Notes: generated by a model from the letters alone, not told the origin. Positions 38,265-49,769 are shown, counted from the first letter of the stretch. The stretch: 64,000 nt of DNA from Norana najaformis (GCA_964023275.1 OZ029916.1:19106686-19170685), one strand, 5' to 3'. Made by a program: numbers and translations.

Positions 38265-39260
38265 TCTTCTTCTTTCATATGCAGCAGACATGCACTCTCC
38301 CTCTTTCACCCCCTCTCTCGCTTTCTCTTTCTTTGTCTCACTTTCTCTCTATCTCTAGGTACCAACTTTACCAAAACATCGAATATGAATAGTACTCTCG
38401 TGCATAATTATAATTTAATTTTCTCTTGTGGGCCGTTTCTTCATCCGTTTTATCCCATTGTCTTCCTTCGCTTCTCTATCGCAGCGCAAAGTATACACCA
38501 CTTGCTATGGTTGCACATGTGCCGGGTCTGTATGTTAAATCATGCCTTGCTCATCTAAGCAGCAGACTATCGGCCGAGTTCAGGTACCGCGGATCTTTCC
38601 TAGGCTCATGGGCAAAGTAGCACACATGCGCCATGGGTATCCTAGCAGTCGCTGCTTGGAATCTTACAGCAGCCACATCAGCAACCAAAGTCCAGGAAAG
38701 CATCACTGGATGAACGCTAAATTTAGCCAGACCATCCCGCTGACGCTCTTGCCTTCCCTCTTTCTTTCTTTCCTCCGCTCCTCCCTTCCAGTCTGGAGAT
38801 GTGAGTGAGTAGACGTTCCAGAATGCAGCCCCCCTTTCCTTCCTTCTACTCTGCTCTACCGTGAAAAGCGGCTCTTGCGAACATTGCTTATAAGGCTAAG
38901 AAGAAGTTTAGACGCCGGTGCTATATCTCTGCTAGGAGCAATCGTATAAACAGACATTTTAAGGTCACGACGGATACGGAAGTACTAGTCTTCTGCAGTT
39001 CGGAGGCACTCTGCCATTTCACAAAACTAAACGACGTTCGCGTTTAACGAATCAAAAAAGTTTAACCAGCTGGAGCTATAGCAATCGCGGTACATCTATC
39101 TTCAGTCGTGCTTTTTAATAGTTGGGCTATGATAATCATGAAATTAGAGCTACTTATGGCCTTCAGTTATCTAGGTATCTAGGATGAAAAACTAGGAATG
39201 AGATTAATCTCGAAAAACTACTCGAAATGCGTTCACATAATAATAAGAAGAAGAAGATTT
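36500..39260. other. Intergenic with short duplications and CT repeat
   Basis: A 45-bp imperfect tandem duplication (TATAAGGCTATTAGAGATAT type) lies at 36838-36925, degenerate ATGCCTA-containing repeats at 37320-37510, and inverted GGCGCTACA-type retroelement ends near 36548 and 37872. No gene seen. Confidence 0.4.
38213..38262. repeat. (CT)n microsatellite
   Basis: About 25 CT units, followed by TTC repeats. They generate Ser/Leu-rich artificial frames. Confidence 0.95.
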
Positions 39261-39267
39261 ATAGAGT

Positions 39268-39480
39268 GCGGTGGTAATCGTAATCTCGAGATTTCTACAG
39301 CGCCCAACGAAAGCTAAGTCGCGGGAGCCAGCTTATTCACAGGCCCTCAGTCAAAACAAAATCGATAGGCAAGATGGGTTCGGTTCCAGGAGTCAGTATC
39401 CAAGAGTCAGGCAGGCAGGCAGGCAGTCAGACGGCTACGGTGGGTGGTGTTTGGAGTTGGATCTGCAGGATAGATTAAAG
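39268..39480 (-). mobile_element. LINE-A 3' UTR copy
   Basis: Inverted copy: GTAATCGTAATC tail, CTCGAGATTTCTACAGCGCC, AGCTTATTCACAGG, AACAAAATCGATAGGC, a short GCAG run and GACGGCTACGGTGG. The order matches the plus copies in reverse. Confidence 0.85.
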
Positions 39481-40134
39481 GAAGAGGTCTATGCCGAAAA
39501 AGGGCGCTGTTCATGCACAGTTATTCGCTGATTGCACCCACATGCAGCGCGTCATCATATGCGTTGTAAAACAATGAATTAACAAATCAAAACGACACAG
39601 ACATACCGGTATTAACATACACAGCTAGAATTTTGTTTGGACAGTTTCATTTTGATTTCTTGTAATTGTAATTTCAACCAACATATCTGTGTAGCGCCGT
39701 TTAGAGTCTCTTGTTCATTTTTAGTATAATTATTTTAGTAGTTTAGCATTTGTAGTATGATTATTCGTATGTGTGTATGCGGTTGTAATTCCAATGTTTA
39801 CTGTTTTCTTAAAGTTCACTGACTTCGGCAATTCTGCTGTTGTTATTATTATTGCTGGCGCACGAAGTAGGCCTAACGTTTGTTATTGCTGCTAATTAAT
39901 CATTAATTACTAGCGCATAGAGTATCCCTAATGTTTTGCTATTGTTGCTAGTTAATCTTGAAAATTTGCCAGTCTGTCGGTATTTACCAATGTCTAGTTA
40001 CTCACTGCATTAATTTGAGGTTTATTATTAACGCATCTCACTGATTTTCTGATTTGATGCTTGCTATAAGCTTCTAATGATGCTAGTTTCGTAACTAAGT
40101 TCACATGAAATAAATTTGTAGAGAGACGTCCAAG

Positions 40135-40180
40135 ATGGTGGTACTCAGAGTACACAGAAGAGCTACTTCCGTACCCGTCG
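40135..40180 (+). CDS. Unrecognised gene, exon 1
   Basis: Codes for MVVLRVHRRATSVPV plus the first base of Gly. The donor G|GTGAGT is near-consensus. Confidence 0.7.
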
Positions 40181-40824
40181 GTGAGTACCTAGACGTAGAC
40201 TACTTAATTATTAACCGGGTATACTGCGCATTTCTTTTAATTTTTATGCTCTAATTTTCTTTCACTAACGCAAATTGTACAGTAAAGCAATCTCTGCCAT
40301 ATCGCGGGATATGACAAATCCCAGGGAGGGTCGTAGTGGCCTCTCGTTTTCTTTATTTAGGTCCTTCAGTCGGCGATGGACGACTCCCAGAGTTCTAGAC
40401 CTGGGGCCAGTGCACCGCCGTTGACCTCCTAGCTGATGCTGATATCAGGCTATACAACTTGATGACGGAGGCAACTGAGTGCAAAAATTTGCATAAAGTC
40501 CGCTCAGAAGTAGTTAATGTAATGGTTTACTATCCACTCCTAACTGATTTTTAGCACACTTAACCTATGCCGACCCTCGAAGGTAAGGAATCAATGGCAC
40601 TGTTGTCTCAGCCTGTCTGATCGGTCGGTGTAGATTCGATGCTGTGTGCACTTGTTATCGGCACCAGAAAAACATCTTCAGGCAAGACAACGATTAGTAA
40701 GTAAGCAGGTGAAGCAGAGAGAAACAGGAGACGGTTTTCACATGTCTGTCACACACGCAGTCATGCACTAGATTGGCTAATACATGAGTCATGTCATTCT
40801 CTTCACAGTGCATCGCCTCTGGCT

Positions 40825-40870
<46 letters not shown>

Positions 40871-43800
40871 ACAACAACAACAACAACACCATCACCATCA
40901 TCATCATCATCATCATTGTTATTAATATTATTGTTGTTGATGTTGTGTTAACTGGGGGTAATGTTCTGCAGGAGAACCAGGGGTTTCAGAGGACACGAAC
41001 CTAGCAACGCAAAACAGTCTTCTTTTTTCGAGAGCTGCCATCGACAACACGGATGCCTTGTCGACGGCATCCAAGCGCAACGATCAACAGTTCCTACGAG
41101 ACGTCAACAATTTGATCGTAAGCATCGCTGAAACATTTTAACATAGATACAAGTTTCATCGGAATACCTAACTAGCTGATTGTCGCAAAAGGCTTCGAGG
41201 GCTTCTGAGAAAACGCGCTATATAAATGTCCAGATGTATTGATTATGTGTAACTACGCATATTTGTAACGTTGCTTTATGGATTATCGATTTATATGGTT
41301 TTCCAGTTTTCGTTGTTTCCTCCTTTCTTTTGCCAGTCTGCGCCTGTGTGAGCCGTTGTTCAAGGGTCAGAGCTAGGATAAGAACTGCGGTTAGCATCAG
41401 GGTCAGGCTCAGGGTCATGTTTAAGGTAAGTAAGTTAGCTAGGATTAGGGTTTGGGTGGTCCTCTATAGGGTCTTGGTCACTGTTAAGGTCAGCGTCGTT
41501 TTTTGGATTAAGGTCAAAACTGGATTAAGAGCGCCACGTGTTTCTGTTTCCATGGTGATACAGCGACCTTGACATTGCAGGGAAACTCTTCGTTCATTCA
41601 GCCCTATGTGAAGACGATCAAGAGGACTCACCACGGCCACACCCTTGGTTCTCCACTGGGCACACGAAGGAGGTCGATCGCGGTCAGCTCGGTCCTTCAT
41701 CCTCATGTGCCACTAGTCGACACCTCTGATGTGGACGTCGACTACGAGGTCCAGCTGCTCGCTCCCATCACCAACCGCATCTCGAGGTACGGGAGGGCGA
41801 CGAGCGTACCGCCTCAGCCCGTGACCTTGACGTCTGTTCCGATCGTGACGAAGCCGACGGTGCTGTACAGCGACGATCTCGTCGGATACAACTACATCCC
41901 TCGACCGATCCTGGTGTCGGTTGATGCGGCTGATTATCATCAGACACCGTCCATCTATGAGCTCGGCTTACAGGTTGCTTGTTCAAGACATAATAACACT
42001 AGTATACTATATTATATGCATATGATGTAGGTACGTATGTATGCGTGCATGTATTTAAGTATGTATGTATGTATGTATGTATGTATGCACGTATGTATGT
42101 ATGCATGTAAGCATGCGTGTATATATGTGTGTAGGCATGTGTGTATGAATGTGTGTATGTATTTATTTTATGACTGTTTAGAGGATCTTTCAAAGACCCT
42201 GTGTGTCTATGTAATGTAATTCAGTGTAATATGATGTTATGTAATGTCATTTAATATATTACAGTGTAATATGTCCACATGTAAATGTTAGACGCGTTGC
42301 TCGATGCCTCGAGTTTAAAAGCAGCTGTGAACTATAGAAGTGTGAACTGTGTTGGTCTATATTTGCGCCAGTATCTCTGGTGTTGCCTTGTCTATAAAGG
42401 AACAGTGTTATAACTAGTTTAGTCTCTATAGGTGTATTGATTGATTGATCGATCGATCGATCGACCGACCGACCGACCGACTGATTGATTGATTGATTAA
42501 ACTGAAAATTTTATTGACATTAGAGCACCAATATACAAGAAAGTATAACTTCAAATACAAACAAGCCATAGCGTATTAATTTTGGCATTCATGTTCCAGG
42601 TTACATTACATAGTAATTTGTGATATATATATATATATATTCGAAATAGAAGCATTCATGCTGAACAGGTTGTGCACCTTTTGTAGAGCCAGCCAACAGT
42701 GACGTCCAGTTTTGTTCAGAAGTTCAACCCATCTGCTGATCTGGCTGTTCGTCAGGCCCATCGTCATCTGGATCGGATTGAGGTAGCACCCTTTAACAGA
42801 TTAACAAACTCTTCGTCTTCGCATTTTTTATTATGCTATCCGTCCTGTTGTCTGCCTTTATTCTTAGTCATGTATCTGACTTCTGAACTGCCACCGGTCT
42901 ATTAAGTAGGTTAATTAGGATAAATGCTTTTCAATGCATTGCCACAAATTTGGGCATTGTTGCCTGCGTTGAGGATCTTCCTATTTTCATGTTTGTTGAA
43001 ATAAAATGGGTTGCGTACATAAATCATAAATTAGCTCCAACTGAGCAGTGTTGGGGAAGCGAACATACCATGATTCCATCTAATGCTAAACTAAAGCCTA
43101 TTATAACAGTTTTGAACTTTTGATCCATCTAAAAGCATTTTATGGCTTATGTGATAGGGTATTTGAAATTATTCCAAGCAATGTAGCATCAACTAATTTA
43201 AATTAATATGAATTATTGCAAAAAATCACAGATGAAAGGGTGTACGAGAAAAAGGGTCGCAGTGGTTGCATCAGCAGGGTTTAAATCAGCAATTGATACC
43301 GGCTGTTAAACGTAAATCTCAGGTGTAATCTGATGCCAATATATTGCATTTCTGTAGCGGCAGTAGCCGCAGGTCAAGCAAGCAAGCTTCTTGTTCTCAG
43401 GCGCTCAATCTTAATGCAATCAAAGTTCGGGGATGACAGGCCTAGCTACGACGGGCTGTGGTGTGATTGGACTTCTCAGCGACGATGGCTCTGAGCAGAA
43501 AAGAAATCGTCTTAATTATACTTACCCCAGAAATGTTTTTTCCTGCCAGAAAAATTTCCTGGTATTACTTACGCAAATTCAATTAAGAGGCTTAACTCTA
43601 TTTCAGCATTTTGCATTCTGTTTCTCAGCGAGAGCTGAAATCTTCGGGGGATACGTTGATTACTTCTCGTCCGACTTCGCCTCGGACCCTCGTCCTCACG
43701 GTAAAAGACGACACACATAGCACATGCATAGCGTTAACACTTAACGATGGAAGACAATACACGTTCATCTACATAATAACTATTATTACGTAGCGAAAGA

Positions 43801-46800
43801 AGACTTTTTACGACTTCATTGCGTTTCCTTGACATTTTAATTTTTTATTTATGTCATATAATCGAAGCATTTCTTGACTTAAATATAATGTAAAGTAACC
43901 ATGCATTTATATAGCGCATATGAAATGCACACTAAAACACACACATGACCTGGAAACTCGTTAGTGTTGAAGTGACGTTAGTATTTCGACAGCGCCATAT
44001 GGTCACGTGATTCACTGCGACCAGTCTAAAATAAGTCTAGATTTAGTCTGACTACGAGGTTCCAACGTTCACTCCTACCATCCATGTGTTTCTTTATTCT
44101 TTCATCTTTCCTTCTTTCTTTCTCTAGTTTACCTTTTTTCTTTCTTCTATTCATTTTTTTCTATTTCTTTACTGCTATTATTACGTAAATGAATATTATT
44201 GCTTTGTGAGATAAAATGCAGCGAAATACATTGTGTAGCGCCTTTTCTGTCCTTCACATTATAAAGTTATGAAATGGATACTGCCAGTAGAGAGACATTT
44301 CAAATGTAGTCAAACGCCATGTAGTCAAACGCCAAGTAATCAAACGCCATGTAGTCAAACGCCATGTAGTCAAACGCCAAGTAATCAAACGCCATGTAGT
44401 CAAACGCCAAGTAATCAAACGCCATGTGGTTAAAAGCCACGTAGTCAAATGCCACGTAGTTAAACGCCATGAGGCGTCTTAAAGAAGACGCTACTTGTGA
44501 CAATGATACTGTCGCGTTCTAGTCATACAGAGATGGTCCTGGTTCAAGGCGCCGTAGCTGGTCCTACCACGGACCAAGATTTTCAACGGTCCGGACCCGA
44601 TCTCCGAGTCCAGTGTCCGTTGCCGCTCCGGTTCGAAGGACGGTCCGTTCGACGTACACGAAGACAGGCACACCGGTCCTCAGCGAAGCCGAACTGTTCG
44701 AGTATCTACCGACTTCGAGTCTTCAGAGAAACGTAGGTCGATTAGAAGACGCTTGAAAAACTCATTTGGAAAATTATCTGATATAAAAACAAACCTAGTC
44801 GAATGACTTCTATGGCTTCGAAAGGCTCTCATGCACACAGCTTCAATCGATGGCGCGCCAGATTTAATAGCCATAAGTTTGATCGATTTTCATAGCGGAT
44901 AGACAGACAGACATCTCAGAGAAACAGGCAGGCAGACAGTGCTACTGTAAGGTAGACAGGCGAAGGATAGACAGAAAGACAGACAGAAGACAGGAGGTTG
45001 GCATACGTCAAAAAGAATGGTCTTTGATCCATAATAAAACAAAAACAGATGAAATATTCTCAAGGTTTCTTGCCTTTGATGACTAGGCCGTCTATTTCTG
45101 CTTGACGAAACCATTACTACAGCGAATTCCCGGGGCTGAAAAGTTGAAAAAGAATATATCCGATCGGGTTTCTCTTCTGTATGGAGTAAGGGTGCACTAA
45201 TGTAAACAACTCGCTCAGACAATCCTATTCAGTCCGACCAAACAAATCTAGACAGTGGACCACACGAAGTCTCTGGGCAATCGGATATTTTGTTATTCTG
45301 TGTGAGACAACCAGTAAAACTCCTTCTTAATTAAGCCATGCAGTAGCATTAGGCATATATTATTTTTACCAATAAACCTAATGGTGTCTTTTACAACAAC
45401 TGCCACAATTCATGCCAGATAGAAGCTGATCTTTCGGGGGGGGGAGGCGATCCAAAAGAACCTGTGGCTAGCTGCAGGAAAATGAATGCGCCAATTTCTA
45501 ATTTAATCTGATTATTAAATCTCATCAGATCTTTTGATCTCATCTAGCCTGATATGGTATGTTATGAAATTGATGGTGCGCCATCGGTTGATGCCTTGTG
45601 CATTAGATACCGGCGCATTAGAAGTTCCTAATTATTATTTTATTATTATTATGATCTGATATATTTGATACTTTCAAATCCATAGCAACGTCATTATCGG
45701 GTCTTTGTACACTACCATAAATTCATATTTTGGTTAAAACTACTACCAATAAACACAGGTGACCGAGTTAATAAAGTTATCTAAACCGTCATTTGATCAT
45801 CTATGAAGTCATGCACTTATTTGACGTCATTACGTTTATTGACGTCATTGCAGTTATTTGACATCATCACGCTTATTGACGTCATTGAAGTCATTGATGT
45901 CATTACATTTATTGACGTCATTGCAGTTATTGACCAATTAATCTGTTTTCTGTTAAAAGATCGAGACGGACCTGTTGCTTGCTGCTACTGAACTGGATAC
46001 TTACCCGACTCATGTCTACCGCACGAAGCCCTACGTTCCTCTTTCTTACTCATCCTCGGCCATCTCCCTCCCCACACTGCCCCATGTTCCCTCTGAATTC
46101 CTACGGGAGCTCCAGTGGATCAAGCCTACTCCATCAGCGGACAAAGTTATTCGCTCCGACTTCCGCCTGAACGGACCCGACAGCTACGTGTACGTATTTT
46201 CAACATCGCGCTATATAAATGACCGATTATCATAGGTAGCGACATTGTCACGATGAATAGGTTGACTGCATTGATTATGAAAACAAAGTAAATATTGACA
46301 AGTTTAAGATCAAGCTGACGTTGTTTCAAACGATGATTGATTGTACTTAGGGCAGTCTTTGTCGTCTTATGGTTTCGTCAGCTCCCAACAAGTTTACTCG
46401 TGTGTACCAGTTGAGGCAGGTGTGGTCAGGTTCCAAGTCTAGATGCGAAGTTAACGCAGGTAGACAGAGATAAGAACGAGGTGATAATCACGAGGATGCT
46501 GATGACGACATTGATTATGTGATGACGGTCAGATAATAACCACAAAGAATTAGAAATCGCGATAACAATGATGGTATGATGACGTATGATATGAGACTCA
46601 GTCAGATATAAAGACGACTTTGCTGAGCATTCGGATTGTTTGTGTGAACCTCTTAGGTTGCCGAGTGGCGTCTTGGCAAGCAGCGTTCTCAAGAAGGTCA
46701 GCACTGGAACTCATGCACCGGTTGTCATCCACCGCGTCTCTCCGGACTTTCACACCCTATCACTACACGCCCTCAGTCCACGTGCGGTTATTACCACCCC

Positions 46801-47673
46801 ATCGACCCACACGGTCTTCACCCATGTCCCTGTGAAACCGCCGATTGTGCCGATAAAAGTTGCGCCACTACCGCCAGCTGCGCCCACCCCACCTGGACTT
46901 CCGGTAAGCCAACACTACTGACTATAGCAGATACTTTACACTTAGATGTTATAACACATTCACTTGAGAAAGATAAGAAATCATTATTTTACATTACACG
47001 CCTCTTTCAACAACAGCTCTGCAAGAGTTGAATGGCAACGGGACAAACTTTACCATTCTTATGAGTTTTATGGCTGGAATGGCAAATCGTAACCGGATAT
47101 CGCACTCAGATAAAGAAAAAAATGCATTTATGTAGGGCTACTATATAGAGTGATCATTCGATGGCGCCGGCAATCCGCATTGTGCATGGCTTGGGCTCAA
47201 GTCTGTCGATGACAGAAGCCTCGAACTTCCGCATTCTGCATTACGACAGGAGTAGGCCTACATTACGCTACACTCGATTCAGTTTTAAAAAGCGCAATAT
47301 AAGTGGCAAATATAAATTTCTAGTACATCAAATTACAGACCCAATACTTTCATACTGTTCTAGGCTTACGTTCTTTCAACCAGTATCAGCGTTTGATTCT
47401 ATTTCAGGCATCCATTAATTTATGAAGAATCAATATGCAAACTAATGCTAATATAATGTAGCATCGTTGCCTGAACTACAAAATAGACCATTATTTCGTA
47501 TCTCGTACGTCATTTGGGGTCATATAGTGTGCTATAAATGAAAGCAATGCCTCAAGAGGACTTTGTTCTGCTTCTTTCAGCATGTTACGAGACCAAAAGT
47601 GTCCGAAACTCGCAGGAAAGTTCGCGACGTTCTGTGCAAAGTCAAAGGCGATCCACATTATTTTGACGACTAA
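40135..47673 (+). CDS. Unrecognised 510-aa Ser/Pro/Thr/Arg-rich protein, nine exons
   Basis: I assembled nine exons by matching splice phases: 40135-40180, 40972-41117, 41581-41973, 42687-42782, 43629-43700, 44523-44732, 45960-46189, 46657-46903 and 47581-47673 (TAA). Both split codons work (G|GA = Gly after exon 1; GT|G = Val after exon 7), and the ATG has a strong Kozak context (CCAAGATGG). The protein has no signal peptide or membrane segment and is rich in Ser, Pro, Thr and Arg. Exon 4 and the start of exon 5 form its one good helix (RQAHRHLDRIE-RELKSSG). Exon 8 is Pro-rich (KPPIVPIKVAPLPPAAP), and the C-terminus is basic, then acidic (GDPHYFDD). It resembles a disordered cytoskeletal or ciliary linker in composition only; I do not recognise a family. 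The weakest junction is the exon 3 donor GTTGCT. Confidence 0.72.
40828..40918. repeat. (ATC)n/(AAC)n microsatellite in intron 1
   Basis: ATC units, then AAC units, then ATC again. The tract ends about 50 bp before the exon 2 acceptor. Confidence 0.9.
40972..41117 (+). CDS. Unrecognised gene, exon 2
   Basis: Acceptor ATGTTCTGCAG. Reads GEPGVSEDTNLA through RNDQQFLRDVNNLI, hydrophilic. Donor ATC|GTAAGC. Confidence 0.72.
41581..41973 (+). CDS. Unrecognised gene, exon 3 (largest)
   Basis: 131 codons in phase 0-0. Starts GNSSFIQPYVKTIKR, contains an acidic DTSDVDVDYEVQ stretch and Tyr/Pro-rich YSDDLVGYNYIPRPIL. Acceptor CTTGACATTGCAG is good; donor CAG|GTTGCT is weak. Confidence 0.75.
42058..42175. 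repeat. ATGT-rich tract in intron 3
   Basis: Tandem ATGT units, later interrupted by GC changes. They generate artificial Met-Tyr-Val-Cys frames. Confidence 0.9.
42437..42500. repeat. GATT/GATC/GACC tetranucleotide tract
   Basis: Consecutive runs GATT, GATC, GACC and GATT again, a microsatellite whose unit has mutated stepwise by one base. Confidence 0.9.
42687..42782 (+). CDS. Unrecognised gene, exon 4
   Basis: 32 codons, SQPTVTSSFVQKFNPSADLA then a basic helix ending LDRIE. Acceptor CACCTTTTGTAG, donor GAG|GTAGCA. Confidence 0.68.
43629..43700 (+). CDS. Unrecognised gene, exon 5
   Basis: 24 codons, RELKSSGDTLITSRPTSPRT plus LVLT. Acceptor TGTTTCTCAG, donor ACG|GTAAAA. Confidence 0.66.
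44302..44471. repeat. 15-bp minisatellite in intron 5
   Basis: About 11 units of CATGTAGTCAAACGC, mixed with a variant CAAGTAATCAAACGC. The array ends about 50 bp before exon 6. Confidence 0.95.
44523..44732 (+). CDS. Unrecognised gene, exon 6
   Basis: 70 codons, Arg/Ser-rich: SYRDGPGSRRRSWSYHG, RTRSPSPVSVAAPVRRT, ending EAELFEYLPTSSLQRN. RSPSP-type sites suit proline-directed kinases. Donor AAC|GTAGGT. Confidence 0.72.
45575..45660 (+). mobile_element. LINE-B 3' end copy in intron 6
   Basis: GCGCCATCGGTTGATGCCTT, GTGCATTAGATACCGGCGCA, TTAGAAGTTCC and a TTATTATTA tail match the LINE-B terminus. Confidence 0.75.
45816..45940. repeat. 18-bp tandem array carrying four TGACGTCA sites
   Basis: Six to seven units of roughly TTATTGACGTCATTGCAG. 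Perfect CRE octamers are at 45822, 45840, 45877 and 45913; the other units have one-base changes. The array ends about 20 bp before the exon 7 acceptor. Confidence 0.85.
45960..46189 (+). CDS. Unrecognised gene, exon 7
   Basis: 76 codons plus two bases: IETDLLLAATELDTYPTHVY, LQWIKPTPSADKVIRSDFRL, then NGPDSY. I chose the donor GT|GTACGT over a GTATTT four bases later because it keeps the frame with exon 8. Confidence 0.72.
46657..46903 (+). CDS. Unrecognised gene, exon 8
   Basis: One base plus 82 codons. It begins LPSGVLASSVLKKVSTGTH, continues His/Val/Pro-rich, and ends PLPPAAPTPPGLP. Acceptor AACCTCTTAG, donor CCG|GTAAGC. Confidence 0.72.
47581..47673 (+). CDS. Unrecognised gene, exon 9 with stop
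   Basis: 30 codons plus TAA: HVTRPKVSETRRKVRDVLCK then VKGDPHYFDD. Acceptor TCTGCTTCTTTCAG is strong. Confidence 0.72.
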   Translation, partial: HVTRPKVSETRRKVRDVLCKVKGDPHYFDD

Positions 47674-47818
47674 GGTAACATATCAACCCATAAGGTAACA
47701 TTTCAACCCATAAGGTAACATTTCAACCCATAAGGTAATATCAACCCATAAGGTAACATATCAACCCCTAAGGTAATATTTCAACCCATAAAGTAATATT
47801 TCAACCCATAAGGTACCA
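47671..47818. repeat. 20-bp minisatellite beginning at the stop codon
   Basis: Seven units of TAAGGTAACATATCAACCCA with small changes and one 18-bp unit. The first TAA is the stop codon of the nine-exon gene, so the array opens its 3' UTR. Confidence 0.93.
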
Positions 47819-48806
47819 TAAAAGCAACAGCCTATTATTTTGTCACTTGGCGAATATAATACAAATATATATTTGTGTATATTTTGTGCTTGTAGAAGTC
47901 ATTTGCATAAGGTTAACACTTAACGATCTCGTCGCCAATACACTGTCAAGAAGTAGACCGATGTATAAAGCCTTTAAGACAAAATAGGAAACAGGGACTC
48001 AATGCAAGAGTTTTCCTGATATCTTACTATTGAACGAACTTGACGTCTATGCTTCTCTTGACAAAAGTTCTTAAAAGGTGTCCTAACAGGGCGATTTTCG
48101 TGACGATTATCGTATGCACTGGAATTAAAGACGAAATGAATTAAGATCTACAGTAGTATCTAGTCTGACATGGTCTTCAACGTCAACTTTGCGTTATTAT
48201 ATAGCGGCAGACAGAACCCTCCCATAGCCATCTTAAAGCGTTGTCTTTGACGTATCGAGAATTATCCTTTGGCAACCGGTGCCGTGGCCATCTACCGAGC
48301 TAATGTGCCCTTTGTTTGCACCGAAGGCAGAAAAACCAAAATATCACAACCATGCTATTTACAGAATGAGCTGATGGACTAAAGCTCAAAATTTTGACTC
48401 AGCTCCAAACAAGATTTCACCTTATACAATTAGATACCTGTACACAAACCTGAACCTGGCAAGAACAATTCACCAAAAGTTGCAAGTTGCACTCATTTTA
48501 AACTTACGCAGTAATTTCCGAAAGTCTTTTTCACTAATTTCTTACAATAAATTGCAGTAAAAAACCACGCCACTTTTATCGTTAGTGACCAGAGTTGTTT
48601 GCGCACACGTGCCTCTTCACCAGGCATTGTAATTTGGTGCAGGCGTAAGCTGGGAAGTAAACGGTAAGTCCTGCAATGCACTGGCCCCGCGCTAGGACCG
48701 ACCTTGGAGTTCGTCCACTGCCAGCTCAAAGGCCTAAGAAAACGAAATAAGCGCCTCCCCTATTTAAGGAACATAGGGAGCTTTACTTCATTTTCTTCAT
48801 TTGCAG

Positions 48807-48987
48807 ACGCAGACGTTCTCTGGATCGCTGGTTCCCTGTTGACAGAAGGCGTTCCATGATCCGCTCATCCAGTCTTTACGGCTTCGGTTACTTCTTGCGC
48901 ATCATCCTCATCCCGCAACTTCCTTATATTGGAAAATCTACTTTCGACAAGACCTCAGCTATTTTACTGAACTACGTTACTCGTTAA
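48807..48987 (+). CDS. Exon-like open segment, possible alternative last exon
   Basis: Acceptor TTCATTTTCTTCATTTGCAG precedes 59 open codons ending in TAA (48985). The reading RRRSLDRWFPVDRRRSMIRS, then GFGYFLRIILIP, is basic, then hydrophobic. An AATAAA follows at 49062. To read this frame a phase-2 upstream donor is needed, which exon 8 or 9 does not supply. As a phase-0 alternative to exon 9 it would add only 11 codons. It may instead be 3' UTR. Confidence 0.3.
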
Positions 48988-49061
48988 TTCATGAATATTC
49001 AGAAATACTCATGAATATTTGCGAGGGCCTAGATTGTGAACGGTCTCATTACATATGGCCT

Positions 49062-49067
49062 AATAAA
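49062..49067 (+). terminator. AATAAA poly(A) signal
   Basis: First canonical AATAAA after the nine-exon gene, 75 bp past the open segment at 48807-48987 and followed by an (ATA)n tract. Confidence 0.35.
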
Positions 49068-49689
49068 AATATAATAATAATAATAATAGTAATAATAATA
49101 ATAATAATAGCGCAGCAGTAACTTTGCACTGACTACAAAGTCTTTGATGACACGCTACAGAAGCCCCTATTGATGGCCCACTTAATTACATGAAACTCGA
49201 TCTAAGAACTGAGTAAATGACAACAACAATTATATTTAACGAGTTTTTAAACTGCATTTAATTTATTTTGTTGCTATCCACAAGTGGGCTTATATTTATT
49301 TCGTTTCTTCCTAAGATGGGCGCTATAGAAGTCCTAATTATATTACTTTACATTCACTGTGCTTGTAGTAATCGCCTGAAGGAACATTGTTTGTAGTAAT
49401 AGGCTTTAAAAAGCTTAGATTAAATCTCGTCTTTGACTTGTTTAAGTAGCATAGCACAACTCGGGGAAATCACTGGTTTGTATTGTTGCATTTTATCATA
49501 TTAGTGAAGATGCTATCGAAACTACACCACACAATCACCACACCACGTAAGACCAATGTCTAGGCCTTGTGCATGATTATCATAGATAATCCTAATAATG
49601 GAACGATAATTGCTATCTTGGTTCTACGGGTGTGTGAGTGCCAAAATTATGCATAATGGGCTTATAAATGACTCCTAATTGCGGCTAGG

Positions 49690-49765
49690 CGTTGGTGCGC
49701 TATCGATTGATGCCTTGTGCATTAAATACCCGCGCGACAGAAGTTATTAATTAACAATGGATGAG
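49690..49765 (+). mobile_element. LINE-B 3' end copy
   Basis: GCGCTATCGATTGATGCCTT, GTGCATTAAATACCCGCGCG and ACAGAAGTTATTAATTA. An isolated GGGCGCTATAGAAGTCCTAA at 49318 is a further truncated end. Confidence 0.72.
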
Positions 49766-49769
49766 ACTG

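Noticed and set aside
44254..44503. Repetitive minus frames (Thr-Trp-Arg-Leu repeats)
   Set aside because: Translation of the 15-bp minisatellite.
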